Assembly: GCF_001544495.1 (NCBI RefSeq) | Contig: NZ_FCNZ02000025.1 | Span: 27,604 to 91,603 of the forward strand | From: Caballeronia telluris | GTDB taxonomy: Bacteria; Pseudomonadota; Gammaproteobacteria; Burkholderiales; Burkholderiaceae | Direction of reading: 5' to 3' | DNA: 64,000 nucleotides | In this document: positions 35,199-44,107 of the stretch, piece by piece | How the letters are laid out: each line of letters begins with the position of its first letter | Numbering within the stretch: the first letter of the stretch is position 1 | The notes under the pieces: model-generated | What the model saw: the letters and a program-made list of their open reading frames with translations, nothing else | What the model was told of the DNA's origin: nothing | Database searches by the model: none | Position numbers and translations under genes: made by a program

Positions 35199-35561
35199 TC
35201 ATCCCCGCACGTTGACGACCAATGCGCGGCCTGAACGGATCGCGCGCGTCGTGTGGCCTGTGCCCTGCAGATCGGCGGCAAGGAAAACCGCGCCCGCTGC
35301 AAAGCGGCGCGCAGCATCTCCCCCTTGCACGGTGATTTCAAGCTCGCCTTCGAGCACGACTACATATTGCCTGGATGGCGGGTTATGCCAGCCGAGGAAA
35401 TAGTCACCATCGAACTCATGCACGAGCACGCTTTCGCAAGGCTGCGGCGACGATAACGATACGACAACGCCGTTGAAAGACACCGGAGCCGCTTCAAACG
35501 GGCGAATGGTCCTGAATTGCGAGTGTCCGTCGGGGCCGGTGTATATCTCGATGCATTCCAT
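35199..35561 (-). CDS. Cupin-domain protein
   Basis: 120 residues, a single beta-barrel cupin. WHNPPSRQYVVVLEGELEITVQGGDAARRFAAG fits cupin motif 1, with only one clear metal-type His, and the second motif is GTGHTTRA. GGAGACACG stands right before the ATG at 35561. It is probably a small isomerase, ligand sensor or oxygenase-like partner of the SDR downstream. No specific function can be assigned. Confidence 0.75.
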   Translation of the reverse strand: MECIEIYTGPDGHSQFRTIRPFEAAPVSFNGVVVSLSSPQPCESVLVHEFDGDYFLGWHNPPSRQYVVVLEGELEITVQGGDAARRFAAGAVFLAADLQGTGHTTRAIRSGRALVVNVRG

Positions 35562-35608
35562 CGTGTCTCCTCTGGCGGATCTCGTAGCGCTTAAGTAACC
35601 GTCGACGT

Positions 35609-36427
35609 CTACGACTCCGCGACGATCACGTGCGCCTGAATCTTCCCGTCGACCGGTCCCGTGCCGAATCGCTGCGCGATCGCGGTCGCGCATGCGGACG
35701 TCGCATCGTCGATGCTCGCTCCGGAGCGGGCCTCGATCTCATCGCGCAACGGCGTTCCCTGACAATAGGCGACAGCAGGCACGCGAGCCGAGGCCGCGCG
35801 ACTGCGCGCGGCGATTGTCTCGAAGTGCGGCGCCGCGCTAAAGCCCGCATCGGCGAGGTCGCGTGAAATCGCTTTTGAGTCGAAATAGCTGTGGGGTGTG
35901 CGCTGCAGGAAGCGTGGCGGGTCTGCGGGAAAGAGACCGGCAAGCGCGGCCGCGACGGTATCGGCGAACTCGTTTTCCTCGATGCGGTCCCAGACGCTGA
36001 ACAACAATACGCCGCCATGCCGAAGCACGCGCCGGGCTTCCGAAAACGCGCGCACCTTGTCTGGAAAGAACATGAAGCCGAACTGGCAGACGACAGCGTC
36101 GAAACTCGCATCGTCGAACGGCAACTGCGCAGCGTCTGCCTGTTGCCAATCGACGGGCCTTGGGGCGCCGGTTGCCGCGGCACGATCCAGCATCGGCTGG
36201 TTGAGGTCGGTGGCAACGAGATCGACATGTATCGGCAATGCATGTGCCATCGCGCGGCTCACGACGCCCGTACCGGCAGCGGTTTCCAGCACCCGCGACG
36301 GATGGCGCGCGGTGACCCTCTTCGCGAGATCTGTGGCATAGGATTCGAAGATCAGCGGAACGAGGTAGGTGTCATAGACTTCCGGAATCGAGCCGGTGAA
36401 GCGAGTGTCGGTATGAATGCGGGTCAT
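35609..36427 (-). CDS. Class I SAM-dependent methyltransferase (UbiE/ArsM-like fold)
   Basis: 272 residues. RVLETAAGTGVVSRAMA is the SAM-binding motif I, LVATDLNQPML motif II and WQQADAAQLPFDDASFDAVVCQF motif III-IV. The closest layout is the Methyltransf_11/25 group, which includes UbiE-like and small-molecule methyltransferases. The C-terminal 90 residues form an extra helical cap. It lies upstream of the cupin and SDR on the same strand with a 47-base gap, so one transcript is possible. The substrate is unknown. Confidence 0.83.
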   Translation of the reverse strand: MTRIHTDTRFTGSIPEVYDTYLVPLIFESYATDLAKRVTARHPSRVLETAAGTGVVSRAMAHALPIHVDLVATDLNQPMLDRAAATGAPRPVDWQQADAAQLPFDDASFDAVVCQFGFMFFPDKVRAFSEARRVLRHGGVLLFSVWDRIEENEFADTVAAALAGLFPADPPRFLQRTPHSYFDSKAISRDLADAGFSAAPHFETIAARSRAASARVPAVAYCQGTPLRDEIEARSGASIDDATSACATAIAQRFGTGPVDGKIQAHVIVAES

Positions 36428-36563
36428 GCGCCTCCTCCTGGTCCAGCAATCTTAGGTCGAAAGCGGTCGGTCGTGGTGGCCTGAAGTCGAGTTCGATGGT
36501 GCCCGCCCCGCCCGCGAACTCGTCATTGATTAAGTACTTATTGGCGTACGCTATGTTTTAGAA

Positions 36564-36579
36564 CAATTTTCAAAAATTG
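36564..36579. promoter_or_regulatory. AT-rich palindrome upstream of the cupin gene
   Basis: CAATTTT and AAAATTG separated by two bases, in an unusually AT-rich 185-base divergent spacer between the methyltransferase and the cupin. It sits about 35 bases before the cupin ATG and is a plausible operator. Evidence is symmetry and location only. Confidence 0.3.
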
Positions 36580-36612
36580 GTAAGAAGAAATCCAGGGACG
36601 GGAGATCGCGCC

Positions 36613-36945
36613 ATGCAACTTCAAACGGGTAACCTCTTCAGCTTCGCTGCGAAGCGCAACAGCGAAGAGCAGATCGACGTGCTCGTCACAGGGCAGCGCC
36701 TGAACGTCGAGCGGATCGTATCGATGGGTCACGCGAGTCCCGAGGGATTCTGGTATGACGACTCGCGCGCCGAATGGGTCGTCCTGCTGTCGGGCGCGGC
36801 CGCGCTCGAGTTCGAAGCAGACTCGACGCTGCACGACATGCGTCCCGGCGACTACGTGCTGATCGAGCCGCATTGCCGGCATCGCGTCGCGTGGACGCAT
36901 GCCGACGAACAAACCGTCTGGCTTGCGATCTATCACGAACGCTGA
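36613..36945 (+). CDS. Cupin-domain protein
   Basis: 110 residues. FWYDDSRAEWVVLLSGAAALEF and RPGDYVLIEPHCRHRVAWTH are the two cupin motifs, with a Glu and two His as likely metal ligands. This size and motif set match small stand-alone cupins of proteobacteria with no known function. The ATG at 36613 has GGAG eight bases upstream. It faces the methyltransferase divergently and lies 94 bases before the AEC transporter. Confidence 0.78.
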   Translation: MQLQTGNLFSFAAKRNSEEQIDVLVTGQRLNVERIVSMGHASPEGFWYDDSRAEWVVLLSGAAALEFEADSTLHDMRPGDYVLIEPHCRHRVAWTHADEQTVWLAIYHER

Positions 36946-37039
36946 ATGAGCGCGGCATTAGAGCAGGTTCTGCCCGATAATGGCGCCCAGCCCGGGAGGA
37001 GCGTCGATGCGCTGGCTCTCGGCGCAACGGGAGGTCACC

Positions 37040-37960
37040 ATGCATCTCGCCGGCACCATACTTCCGATCTTTGCGATCATTCTCGCGGGATGGCTCGCCG
37101 GCGCCTCCGGTTACATACCGCGCGCGCTGGCCGCGCCACTGATGCGCTTTGCCTACTACGTGGCGATGCCGTCCCTCGTCTTTCTGACGATCGCCGACGA
37201 ATCGCTTCACGCGCTCCTCGACTGGCGCTTCCTCGCTGCGTTCGGCGGCGGTTCCATGATCTGCTTTGCGGCGGTGATGATCTTCATGCGCATCGCGCGC
37301 GGCGCAGGCATCGGAGCAAGCGGCATGCTGGCCGCTGCCGTGTCGATGACGAACACCGGATTCGTCGCCTTTCCGATATTGAAGACGCTTTACGGCAAGC
37401 CGGGCGTGCTCGCGGCGGCGATCGCGACCGTCTTCATCGGCGCCGTCATGTTTCCGATACTGGTTCTGCTGCTGGAGATCGGGCGATACGACACTTCGCG
37501 CAACATACGGAGTGCGGCGCTGGTGCGGCAGATCGCCACCAATCCCGTCATCCTCGCTACGATCTTCGGACTGCTTTGGTCGATGCTCGGTTCGACACTG
37601 CCGGGACCTGTCGCATCGTCGCTTGCGATGCTCGGCGAAGCGCTGACGCCGTGCGCACTGTTCGCCATCGGACTCGATCTGACCATCGCCGAACTGCGCG
37701 AACGCCTGGGTCTCTATGCGTTGCTGACCGCGCTCAAACTGGCCGTCATGCCGCTCGTTGTCTACGCGCTTTGTCTTGCGGCAGACCTCGGCAGGACTGC
37801 GACCGTCGCCGCCGTCGTATGCTCTGCCGTGCCGACCGCCAAGAGCGCCTACGTGCTCGCAGTCGAATACGACGTCCAAAAGAACGTAGTCGGCGCAGTG
37901 ATCTCGATGACTACGCTCTTTTCAGTCCTCACGCTGCTCGGCTGGCTTTACGTTCTTTAG
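37040..37960 (+). CDS. AEC family transporter (auxin efflux carrier/malonate-type)
   Basis: 306 residues, ten predicted membrane helices in two repeats of five. SMTNTGFVAFPILKTLYG is the conserved core of the family, and the second half has the matching region VCSAVPTAKSAYVLAVEYD. GGGAGG lies five bases before the ATG at 37040, which rules out the longer frame. Family members move malonate or other organic acids, or auxin-like compounds. Here no biochemical partner is adjacent. It ends in a palindromic bidirectional terminator. Confidence 0.85.
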   Translation: MHLAGTILPIFAIILAGWLAGASGYIPRALAAPLMRFAYYVAMPSLVFLTIADESLHALLDWRFLAAFGGGSMICFAAVMIFMRIARGAGIGASGMLAAAVSMTNTGFVAFPILKTLYGKPGVLAAAIATVFIGAVMFPILVLLLEIGRYDTSRNIRSAALVRQIATNPVILATIFGLLWSMLGSTLPGPVASSLAMLGEALTPCALFAIGLDLTIAELRERLGLYALLTALKLAVMPLVVYALCLAADLGRTATVAAVVCSAVPTAKSAYVLAVEYDVQKNVVGAVISMTTLFSVLTLLGWLYVL

Positions 37961-37988
37961 CGCGGCGCACGGCCTGGCGCTAAAGAGC
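37952..37988. terminator. Bidirectional terminator between convergent genes
   Basis: TCTTTAGCGC at 37954-37963 pairs perfectly with GCGCTAAAGA at 37977-37986, and the stem extends by a wobble and a G-C pair. Both stop codons (of the AEC gene and of the hydroxyacid dehydrogenase) are part of the stem, so it serves both strands. Confidence 0.7.
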
Positions 37989-38945
37989 CGCTTGAACCAG
38001 ATTGCGCGGCATGCCCGCGATGAAACTTTCGATATTGTCGATCAGCTGGTCGGCAAGCGCCTGCTGCGCTTCGTCCGATGCCCATGCGACATGCGGCGTC
38101 ACGATGACGTTCGGTCGCCCGGCGATACGCATCAGCGGGTTGTCGGCGGCCGGTGGCTCGCCCGAGACGACATCGAAACCCGCGCCACTGATGAGCCCTT
38201 CGTCGAGGGCGCGCGCGAGATCGGCTTCATCGACGAGTCCGCCGCGCGCCGTGTTGATGATCAACGGCTTGCGCTTCATCGCGCGGAATTCGGGCATCGC
38301 GAGCATGCCGCGCGTCTGCGGCGTGAGCGGGCTGTGCACGGTGATGATGTCGCTCGTCGCGAGCATCTCGTCCCACGGCGTGTAGAGCGGCCCGAACCCC
38401 TGGCTGCCTTTGTGCGCCGCGAATATCGGCCGCATGCCGAAGACCTTCGCGATCTCCGCGACGCGCTGCCCGAGTACGCCTTCCCCGATGATGCCGAGCG
38501 TTGCGCCCGCCAGATCGCGGATCGGATGATCGAAGAAGCAGAACTGGCCGGACTTCTGCCAGACGCCGTTCAACACGTCGTCGCGATACGCTATCAGGTT
38601 TCGACGCAACGCGAGCATCAGCGCGAACGTATGCTCGGGCACCGTGTTCACCGCATAGCCGCGAATGTTCGCCACCGCGATGCCATGACGCGCGCACGCG
38701 GCCTTGTCGACGCAATCCGTGCCCGTCGCCGCGACGGCCACGAGTTTCAGCCCCGGGCTTTGCGCGAAGATGTCGGCCGTGAGCGCGACCTTGTTCGTGA
38801 TGACGATGGACGCACCCGCGATGCGCGCCGCCACGTCCTCCGGTTGCGTCTGCGCATAGTCCGCGAGTTCGTGCGCGAAGCCCGGCGCGCGCAGCTTGAT
38901 CTGCGGAGCGAGCGTGGCGCGGTCGAGAAATACGATCTTGTGCAT
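37980..38945 (-). CDS. D-2-hydroxyacid dehydrogenase (glycerate dehydrogenase / hydroxypyruvate reductase type)
   Basis: 321 residues. LGIIGEGVLGQRVAEIA is the NAD(P) loop, with the third Gly position kept. NTARGGLVDEADLARALDEG carries the catalytic-Arg region and TPHVAWAS holds the catalytic His with its partner Glu upstream in SGEPP. RGYAVNTVPEHTFALMLALRR is characteristic of glycerate dehydrogenases. It begins two bases after the transketolase stop, so it is cotranslated. It may reduce hydroxypyruvate produced or used by the locus. Confidence 0.87.
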   Translation of the reverse strand: MHKIVFLDRATLAPQIKLRAPGFAHELADYAQTQPEDVAARIAGASIVITNKVALTADIFAQSPGLKLVAVAATGTDCVDKAACARHGIAVANIRGYAVNTVPEHTFALMLALRRNLIAYRDDVLNGVWQKSGQFCFFDHPIRDLAGATLGIIGEGVLGQRVAEIAKVFGMRPIFAAHKGSQGFGPLYTPWDEMLATSDIITVHSPLTPQTRGMLAMPEFRAMKRKPLIINTARGGLVDEADLARALDEGLISGAGFDVVSGEPPAADNPLMRIAGRPNVIVTPHVAWASDEAQQALADQLIDNIESFIAGMPRNLVQAAL

Positions 38946-38947
38946 GA

Positions 38948-40942
38948 TCAGCCTTCGTGGGATGAGATGAGGCGCTTCGCTTCGGCGGCGATATGCGCGG
39001 GCGTGATGCCGAAATGTTCATACAGCGCCTCGGCGGGGCCGGAAGCGCCGAAGCCCGGCATCCCGACGAAGCCGCCGCGCTCGCCGAGATAGCGGTCCCA
39101 GCCGAAGCGCACCGCTGCTTCCACCGCGACGCGCGCCGTGCCCACGCCGAGCACGGACGCACGGTAGGCGGCGTCCTGCTCGTCGAAGATCTCGCAGCAC
39201 GGCATCGACACGACCGCCGTCGCGATGCCTTCCGCCTGCAAGCGCGCACGCGCTTCGAGCGCGAGCGCGACCTCCGATCCGGTCGCGATCAGCGTGACGC
39301 GTCGCTTGCCGCCCTCGGCTTCGGCAAGCACGTATGCGCCGCGCTGCGACAGGTTGGCGGCCGCGTGCGTCGTGCGCACCATGAGCAACGCCTGCCGCGC
39401 GAACACGAGCGTGCTCGGCCCGCTCCGATGTTCGAGCGCGATCATCCAGCACTCGGCGGCTTCGACGGCATCGGCGGGTCGGAACACGCGCATGTTCGGC
39501 ATCGCGCGCAGCGACGCGAGAATCTCGACGGGCTGATGCGTCGGCCCGTTCCTGCCGACGCCGATCGAATCGTGACTGAACACGAACTTGACCGGCAGGC
39601 CCATCAATGCGGCCATGCGCATCGCGGGACGCTCGTAGTCGGAGAACGCGAGATAGGTGACGGCAAGCGGAATGACGCCGCCGTGCGCGGCCATGCCGTT
39701 CGCCATCGCGCCCATCAGGTGTTCGCGCACGCCGCAGTGCACGTAGGCGCCGCTGCGATCGCTCGTGGTGAACGCCTTAAGGCTGCGCTTGTGGCCCGTC
39801 GGCGCTTCGAGGTCCGCGCAGCCGACCATGCGTTCCGGCAGATACGGCACAAGCAGATCGTTGATCTCACCCGAGATCGTGATGCCTGCCTGTGCATCGG
39901 AGGTTTCGACCGCACGACGCTGGTACGCCTCCAGCGCTTCGCGCAAGCCATCGGGCAGACGCCCTGCCTGGATGCGCTCAAACTCGGCGCGCTCGGCCGC
40001 CGGCAACGCGGCCACGCGCGCCTGCCACGCGCGATACGCGTCCTCGCTGCGACGTCCGGCGCTGCGCCATGCATCGAGCACGTCGGCGGGCACGTCGAAC
40101 GGCGCGTGCGGCCAGCCGAGTTCGCGGCGCGCGGCTTCCGAATCCGCCTCGAAGAGCTTGCCGCTGTGGCCGCCGCGCTGTCCCTGAAGACGCGCGATGC
40201 CGCGCGCGATCACCGTACGGCACGCGATCATCGAAGGTCGCGGATCGCGACGCGCCATCACGAGCGCCGCCGATACGGCTTCGAGATCGTGCCCGTCCAC
40301 TTCGACCACATGCCAGCCCGCGACGCGAAAGCGCGCGCTCACGTCCTCGGAGATCGAGAGCGACGTGCTGCCGTCGTCGGTGATCTGGTTATCGTCCCAG
40401 CAGAGGATCAGCTTGCCGAGTTGCAAATGGCCCGCAAGCGAGATCATCTCCTGGCCGATGCCTTCCTGCAGGCAACCGTCGCCGACGAACGCATACGTGT
40501 AGTGATCGACGATGCCGTCGCCGAAACGCGCGTTCTGATAAGCCTCCGCCACTGCCATGCCGAACGCGTTCGCGATGCCCTGCCCGAGCGGCCCCGTCGT
40601 CACTTCGATGCCGGCGGCGGGTTCGAACTCGGGGTGTCCGGCACACGTCGAACCCATCTCGCGGAACGACTTGAGCGCGTCGATCCCGAAGTGCGCGTAG
40701 CCCGTGAGATGCAGCAACGCGTACAGCAGCATCGAGCCGTGGCCGTTCGACAAGACGAAGCGGTCGCGATCGGGCCATTGCGGATCGGCGGGATTGAACT
40801 TCATGTGGCGCGTGAAGAGCGCCGTCGCGATCTCGGCCATGCCGAGCGGCACGCCCTGATGGCCTTCGCCGGCGCGCACGATCGAGTCGATGGCGAGAAA
40901 GCGGATTGCATCGGCAAGCGGCCGGGCCTCGGTATTTGACAT
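38948..40942 (-). CDS. tkt: Transketolase, full length
   Basis: 664 residues with all three domains. SNGHGSMLLYALLHLTGY and GPLGQGIANAFGMAVAE are the N-terminal thiamine-diphosphate signatures, and FVGDGCLQEGIGQEMIS is the GDG metal site. CGVREHLMGAMANGMAAHGG with VFSHDSIGVGRNGPTHQPVE mark the pyrimidine domain. It transfers ketol units in the pentose phosphate pathway. Finding it beside a second, split transketolase in the same locus suggests a specialised ketol substrate. AGGAGA precedes the ATG. The upstream gene ends in a terminator, so this pair may have its own promoter. Confidence 0.93.
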   Translation of the reverse strand: MSNTEARPLADAIRFLAIDSIVRAGEGHQGVPLGMAEIATALFTRHMKFNPADPQWPDRDRFVLSNGHGSMLLYALLHLTGYAHFGIDALKSFREMGSTCAGHPEFEPAAGIEVTTGPLGQGIANAFGMAVAEAYQNARFGDGIVDHYTYAFVGDGCLQEGIGQEMISLAGHLQLGKLILCWDDNQITDDGSTSLSISEDVSARFRVAGWHVVEVDGHDLEAVSAALVMARRDPRPSMIACRTVIARGIARLQGQRGGHSGKLFEADSEAARRELGWPHAPFDVPADVLDAWRSAGRRSEDAYRAWQARVAALPAAERAEFERIQAGRLPDGLREALEAYQRRAVETSDAQAGITISGEINDLLVPYLPERMVGCADLEAPTGHKRSLKAFTTSDRSGAYVHCGVREHLMGAMANGMAAHGGVIPLAVTYLAFSDYERPAMRMAALMGLPVKFVFSHDSIGVGRNGPTHQPVEILASLRAMPNMRVFRPADAVEAAECWMIALEHRSGPSTLVFARQALLMVRTTHAAANLSQRGAYVLAEAEGGKRRVTLIATGSEVALALEARARLQAEGIATAVVSMPCCEIFDEQDAAYRASVLGVGTARVAVEAAVRFGWDRYLGERGGFVGMPGFGASGPAEALYEHFGITPAHIAAEAKRLISSHEG

Positions 40943-41003
40943 GACGCATCTCTCCTGTGCCGCCCGGATGCGGGCAGCGTCTAAGGCTATCGATGGGAAA
41001 ATC

Positions 41004-41039
41004 GGTGAAAGAAGCGGTGAAGGAAGCGGTGAAAGAAGC
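41004..41039. repeat. Three tandem 12-bp repeats
   Basis: GGTGAAAGAAGC, GGTGAAGGAAGC and GGTGAAAGAAGC, differing at one base in the middle copy. They lie between the dctQM terminator hairpin and the transketolase gene. On the minus strand they read as a T/C-rich tract (GCTTCTTTCACC). Confidence 0.85.
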
Positions 41040-41064
41040 GCCCTCGCCCGAACGGCGAGGGGCG
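41039..41064 (-). terminator. Hairpin after dctQM
   Basis: CGCCCTCGCC pairs with GGCGAGGGGCG (one bulged G) around a five-base loop, four bases past the TRAP permease stop. On the minus strand a pyrimidine-rich tract made of the 12-bp repeats follows, which resembles a terminator tail. Confidence 0.6.
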
Positions 41065-41068
41065 TCGA

Positions 41069-42928
41069 TCAATGCAGGAAACCGGTCGAGATCCAGGGCA
41101 CCGCGGCGACCACGATCAGGCCGACGATGAGCGCCAGGATGTAACCGACGATCGGCTTCATGCCTTCGTCCGGATGGATGCGGCTCACCGCGCAAGCCGA
41201 GTAGTAGCCCACGCCGAAGGGCGGCGCGAACAGGCCGACGCCCATCGACAGGATCACGACCATCGAGTAGTGAACGTCGTCGATGCCCATCTGGCGCGCG
41301 ATGGGGAACATCAGCGGGCCGAACAGCACGATCGCGGGAATGCCTTCGAGCACGCTGCCGAGCACGATGAACGCGACGATCGATGCCGCCATGAACATCG
41401 CCGCGCCGCCCGGCAAGCCGCCCATCGTGCGGGCAAGCTGGCCGGAGAAACCCGACTGCGTGAGCGCCCACGCCATGCCGGTCGCCGCGCCGATTATCAG
41501 GAGAATCGCGCCCGACAGCGCGGCCGTGTCGATCAGCATCGGCTTCAGGCGCGCCCATTCGAAGCGGCGGTAGATGAGAAGGCCCGCGAGCACGGCATAC
41601 GCGATGCCGATGGTCGACACCTCGGTTGCCGTCGCGATGCCTTCGACCACCGCCGCGCGGATCACGAACGGCAGCGCGAGCGCCGGCACCGCGATCACCA
41701 GCTTCTTCGCGATCTCCGCGCGGTTCGCGCGGCGCACGCCCGACAGATCGTCGCCGCGATAACGCCACCACACGACCGCGCACAGCGTCACCGCGAGCAC
41801 GACGCCCGGCAGCATGCCGCCCGTGAAGAGCGCCGAGATCGACACGCCCGTCACCGAGCCGAGCGTGATCAAGACGAGGCTCGGCGGGATCGTCTCGGTC
41901 TGCGCGCCGGTGGCGGCGAGCAGCGCGACGAGGTCGCCGGGCTTCGCGCCGCGCGCCTTCATCTCGGGAAACAGCACCGGCGCGACGGCCGCCATGTCGG
42001 CGGCCTTCGAGCCCGAAATGCCCGACACGAGATACATCGCGCCGACCAGCACGTAGGACAGACCGCCGCGCACGTGTCCGAGCAGACTCGCAAGAAACGC
42101 GATCATCGCGGCGGCCATGCCGGTCATCTCGATCAACTGGCCGAGGAACACGAAGAGCGGCACCGAGAGCAGGATCAGGTGCGACATGCCCTCGTCCATA
42201 CGACCGACCACGACGACGAGCGGCGTGCTCGTCGTGAGCGCGAGATAGCCGAAGGTCGCGAGGCCGAACGAGAACGCGATCGGCACGCCCGAGAGCACGG
42301 TCAGCGCCACCAGCCCGACAAAGAAGATCAGCAGGTTAACGTTGCCGAGGTCGCGGAACACCGGCGCAAGCGCGTAGAAGGCGCCCCCGACCACGGCGAC
42401 GAGCACGAGCGCCGCGATCGTCAGGCGCCAGTTGGCGCTGCGCACGAGCCGCAGGCACGCGACGAGCAACATCAGCGCCGTGCCGACCGGCAGCGCCGCC
42501 GCCCGCCACGAGTTCGGGATTTCGAGCGCGGGCGTCGTGATGAACGCTTCGTCCTGTGCGAACTCGACGGCCGGGCCGATCACGAGCACGAGGAACGCGA
42601 GCGGCGCCGCGATCGCGATGACTTCGAGAAACGCCCGCACGCCCGGCGACGCCATGCCGACGAGCGCCGTCATCCGCATGTGCTCGCCGCGCCGCAACGC
42701 GACCACCGCGCCGAGCATGGCGAGCCACAGGAACAGGATGGACGCGAGCTCGTCGGACCAGACGAGCGGCGCGTGCAGCAGGTAACGGCTCGTCACGCCC
42801 GTGAGCAGTACCACGATTTCCGCGAGCACGAGGAGCGCGGCAGGGATCTCCACAAGATGACCGAGAACGGTGTCGAGGACACCGGCTATGCGGCGCGGCG
42901 CCGCGTGCGAAGCCGTGTACGTGGTCAT
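41069..42928 (-). CDS. TRAP transporter fused small and large permease (DctQM)
   Basis: 619 residues. Residues 1 to about 195 form the four-helix DctQ domain, with SRYLLHAPLVWSDELASILFLWLAMLGA the usual signature. From about residue 195 an eleven- to twelve-helix DctM domain follows: GVPIAFSFGLATFGYLA, GGLSYVLVGAMYLVSGISGSKAADMAAVAPVL and PFGVGYYSACAVSRI. Natural QM fusions are common. The pair imports a carboxylate or sugar acid with Na+ and the DctP binding protein. Its start lies four bases past the dctP stop. Confidence 0.92.
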   Translation of the reverse strand: MTTYTASHAAPRRIAGVLDTVLGHLVEIPAALLVLAEIVVLLTGVTSRYLLHAPLVWSDELASILFLWLAMLGAVVALRRGEHMRMTALVGMASPGVRAFLEVIAIAAPLAFLVLVIGPAVEFAQDEAFITTPALEIPNSWRAAALPVGTALMLLVACLRLVRSANWRLTIAALVLVAVVGGAFYALAPVFRDLGNVNLLIFFVGLVALTVLSGVPIAFSFGLATFGYLALTTSTPLVVVVGRMDEGMSHLILLSVPLFVFLGQLIEMTGMAAAMIAFLASLLGHVRGGLSYVLVGAMYLVSGISGSKAADMAAVAPVLFPEMKARGAKPGDLVALLAATGAQTETIPPSLVLITLGSVTGVSISALFTGGMLPGVVLAVTLCAVVWWRYRGDDLSGVRRANRAEIAKKLVIAVPALALPFVIRAAVVEGIATATEVSTIGIAYAVLAGLLIYRRFEWARLKPMLIDTAALSGAILLIIGAATGMAWALTQSGFSGQLARTMGGLPGGAAMFMAASIVAFIVLGSVLEGIPAIVLFGPLMFPIARQMGIDDVHYSMVVILSMGVGLFAPPFGVGYYSACAVSRIHPDEGMKPIVGYILALIVGLIVVAAVPWISTGFLH

Positions 42929-42932
42929 GGCA

Positions 42933-43973
42933 TCACACCAGCTTGCCGACGTTCTTTTCCAGGAGCGACCAGCCCTCGTTGCCGTACTTGGTTTTCCAGT
43001 CGCTGTAGAAGCTCGTCTTGCGCAGCGCGTTGCGGAAGGCTTCGCGATCGACTTCCACGATGTTGATGCCCTTCGTCTTCAGGTCCGTGCGCAGCGAGAC
43101 GTTCAGCTTCGCGATGTCCGCGCGCTGCAGCATGCCGGCCGCTTCGAACTCACGCGTGACGATCGCGCGCATGTCGGCGGGAAGCTTCTCCCACGCGCGG
43201 CGGTTGCCGAGAATCCAGTACGCGTCCCACACGTGCGAGGTCAGGCTGATCGACTTCTGCACTTCATAGAGCTTGGCCGTCGCGATGATCGGCAGCGGAT
43301 TTTCCTGGCCTTCCACCACGCCCGTCTGCAAGGCGGAATAGAGTTCGTTGAAGTTGATCGGCGAGGGGCCGGCGTCGAGCGCCTTGAAGAGCGACGTGAG
43401 CATCGGCGCCTGCGGCACGCGAATCTTGAAGCCCTTGAGGTCATCGGGCGTCTTCACGACTCGCGTCGACGAACTGACCTGGCGGAAGCCGTTGTCCCAC
43501 GCGCGCGAGACCGACACGATGCCCGCTTTCTCGATCTGGCCGCGCACGTAGGCGCCGAGGTCGCCGTCCATCGCCTTCCAGACGGCGTCGTAGTCCTGGA
43601 ACGCAAACCCCGTGTTGACGATGCCGGCGGCCGGCGCGAGCGTCGCGAGAATCGACGATGCCTGGTTGAAGAACTCCACGCCGCCGCTGCGCACTTGCGA
43701 GAGCAGGTCGGTGTCGGAGCCCAACTGGTTTGCCGGGAACAGCTTGATGTCGAGCTTGCCGCCCGTCGCCTCGCGGATCTTGTTGAGCGCTTCCTGCGCG
43801 CGGATGTTGACGGGATGCGTCGGGTCCTGGCCGGTCGCGAGCTTGTAGTTGAATTCGGCGGCGGACGCGCGGTGCGAAAGGCCCAACAGCGGCGCCGCGG
43901 CGGCGACCGTGGCGCCTGCTTTCAGGAACGTGCGGCGGTCGATGCCCTTCAGGGCGGTCGGACGGGTTGTCAT
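42933..43973 (-). CDS. TRAP transporter substrate-binding protein (DctP family)
   Basis: 346 residues. A Tat-type signal (DRRTFLKAGATVAAAAPLLG, cleaved near SHRASA) leads to a periplasmic DctP fold: LATGQDPTHPVNIRAQEALNKI, KLFPANQLGSDTDLLSQVRSG and FKIRVPQAPM. The Arg in the last run is the position that usually holds the substrate carboxylate, so an acid ligand is likely. GGAGGA precedes the ATG at 43973. Its upstream spacer has a hairpin (44020-44044). Confidence 0.92.
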   Translation of the reverse strand: MTTRPTALKGIDRRTFLKAGATVAAAAPLLGLSHRASAAEFNYKLATGQDPTHPVNIRAQEALNKIREATGGKLDIKLFPANQLGSDTDLLSQVRSGGVEFFNQASSILATLAPAAGIVNTGFAFQDYDAVWKAMDGDLGAYVRGQIEKAGIVSVSRAWDNGFRQVSSSTRVVKTPDDLKGFKIRVPQAPMLTSLFKALDAGPSPINFNELYSALQTGVVEGQENPLPIIATAKLYEVQKSISLTSHVWDAYWILGNRRAWEKLPADMRAIVTREFEAAGMLQRADIAKLNVSLRTDLKTKGINIVEVDREAFRNALRKTSFYSDWKTKYGNEGWSLLEKNVGKLV

Positions 43974-44019
43974 GGTGTGCTCCTCCAATACTGGGTATCG
44001 GTATGGTTATCGCGCCTTC

Positions 44020-44044
44020 CGAGGCGGCTTTTTGCGGCGCCTCG
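44020..44044 (-). other. Hairpin in the SDR-dctP spacer
   Basis: CGAGGCG and CGCCTCG pair around an 11-base loop within the operon, between the SDR stop (44108) and the dctP start. Such stems often stabilise or attenuate the binding-protein part of a transporter mRNA. No T-run follows. Confidence 0.35.
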
Positions 44045-44107
44045 TGGACGCTTCATTCAATGCGTTTCGGCAATGCGCTCTCTGGCGCGTGTGCCTTGCT
44101 GCGACGC

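Noticed and set aside
38993..40939. Long plus-strand open frame antisense to transketolase
   Set aside because: It covers nearly the same span as a fully recognisable transketolase and has no domain of its own.
41004..41039. 12-bp repeats as CRISPR or an origin iteron array
   Set aside because: Only three copies, no spacers, no replication or cas gene near; they follow a terminator.
41072..43066. Long plus-strand open frame antisense to the TRAP permease and DctP
   Set aside because: Low-complexity Arg/His/Asp/Glu sequence with no motif; antisense artefact of high-GC coding.
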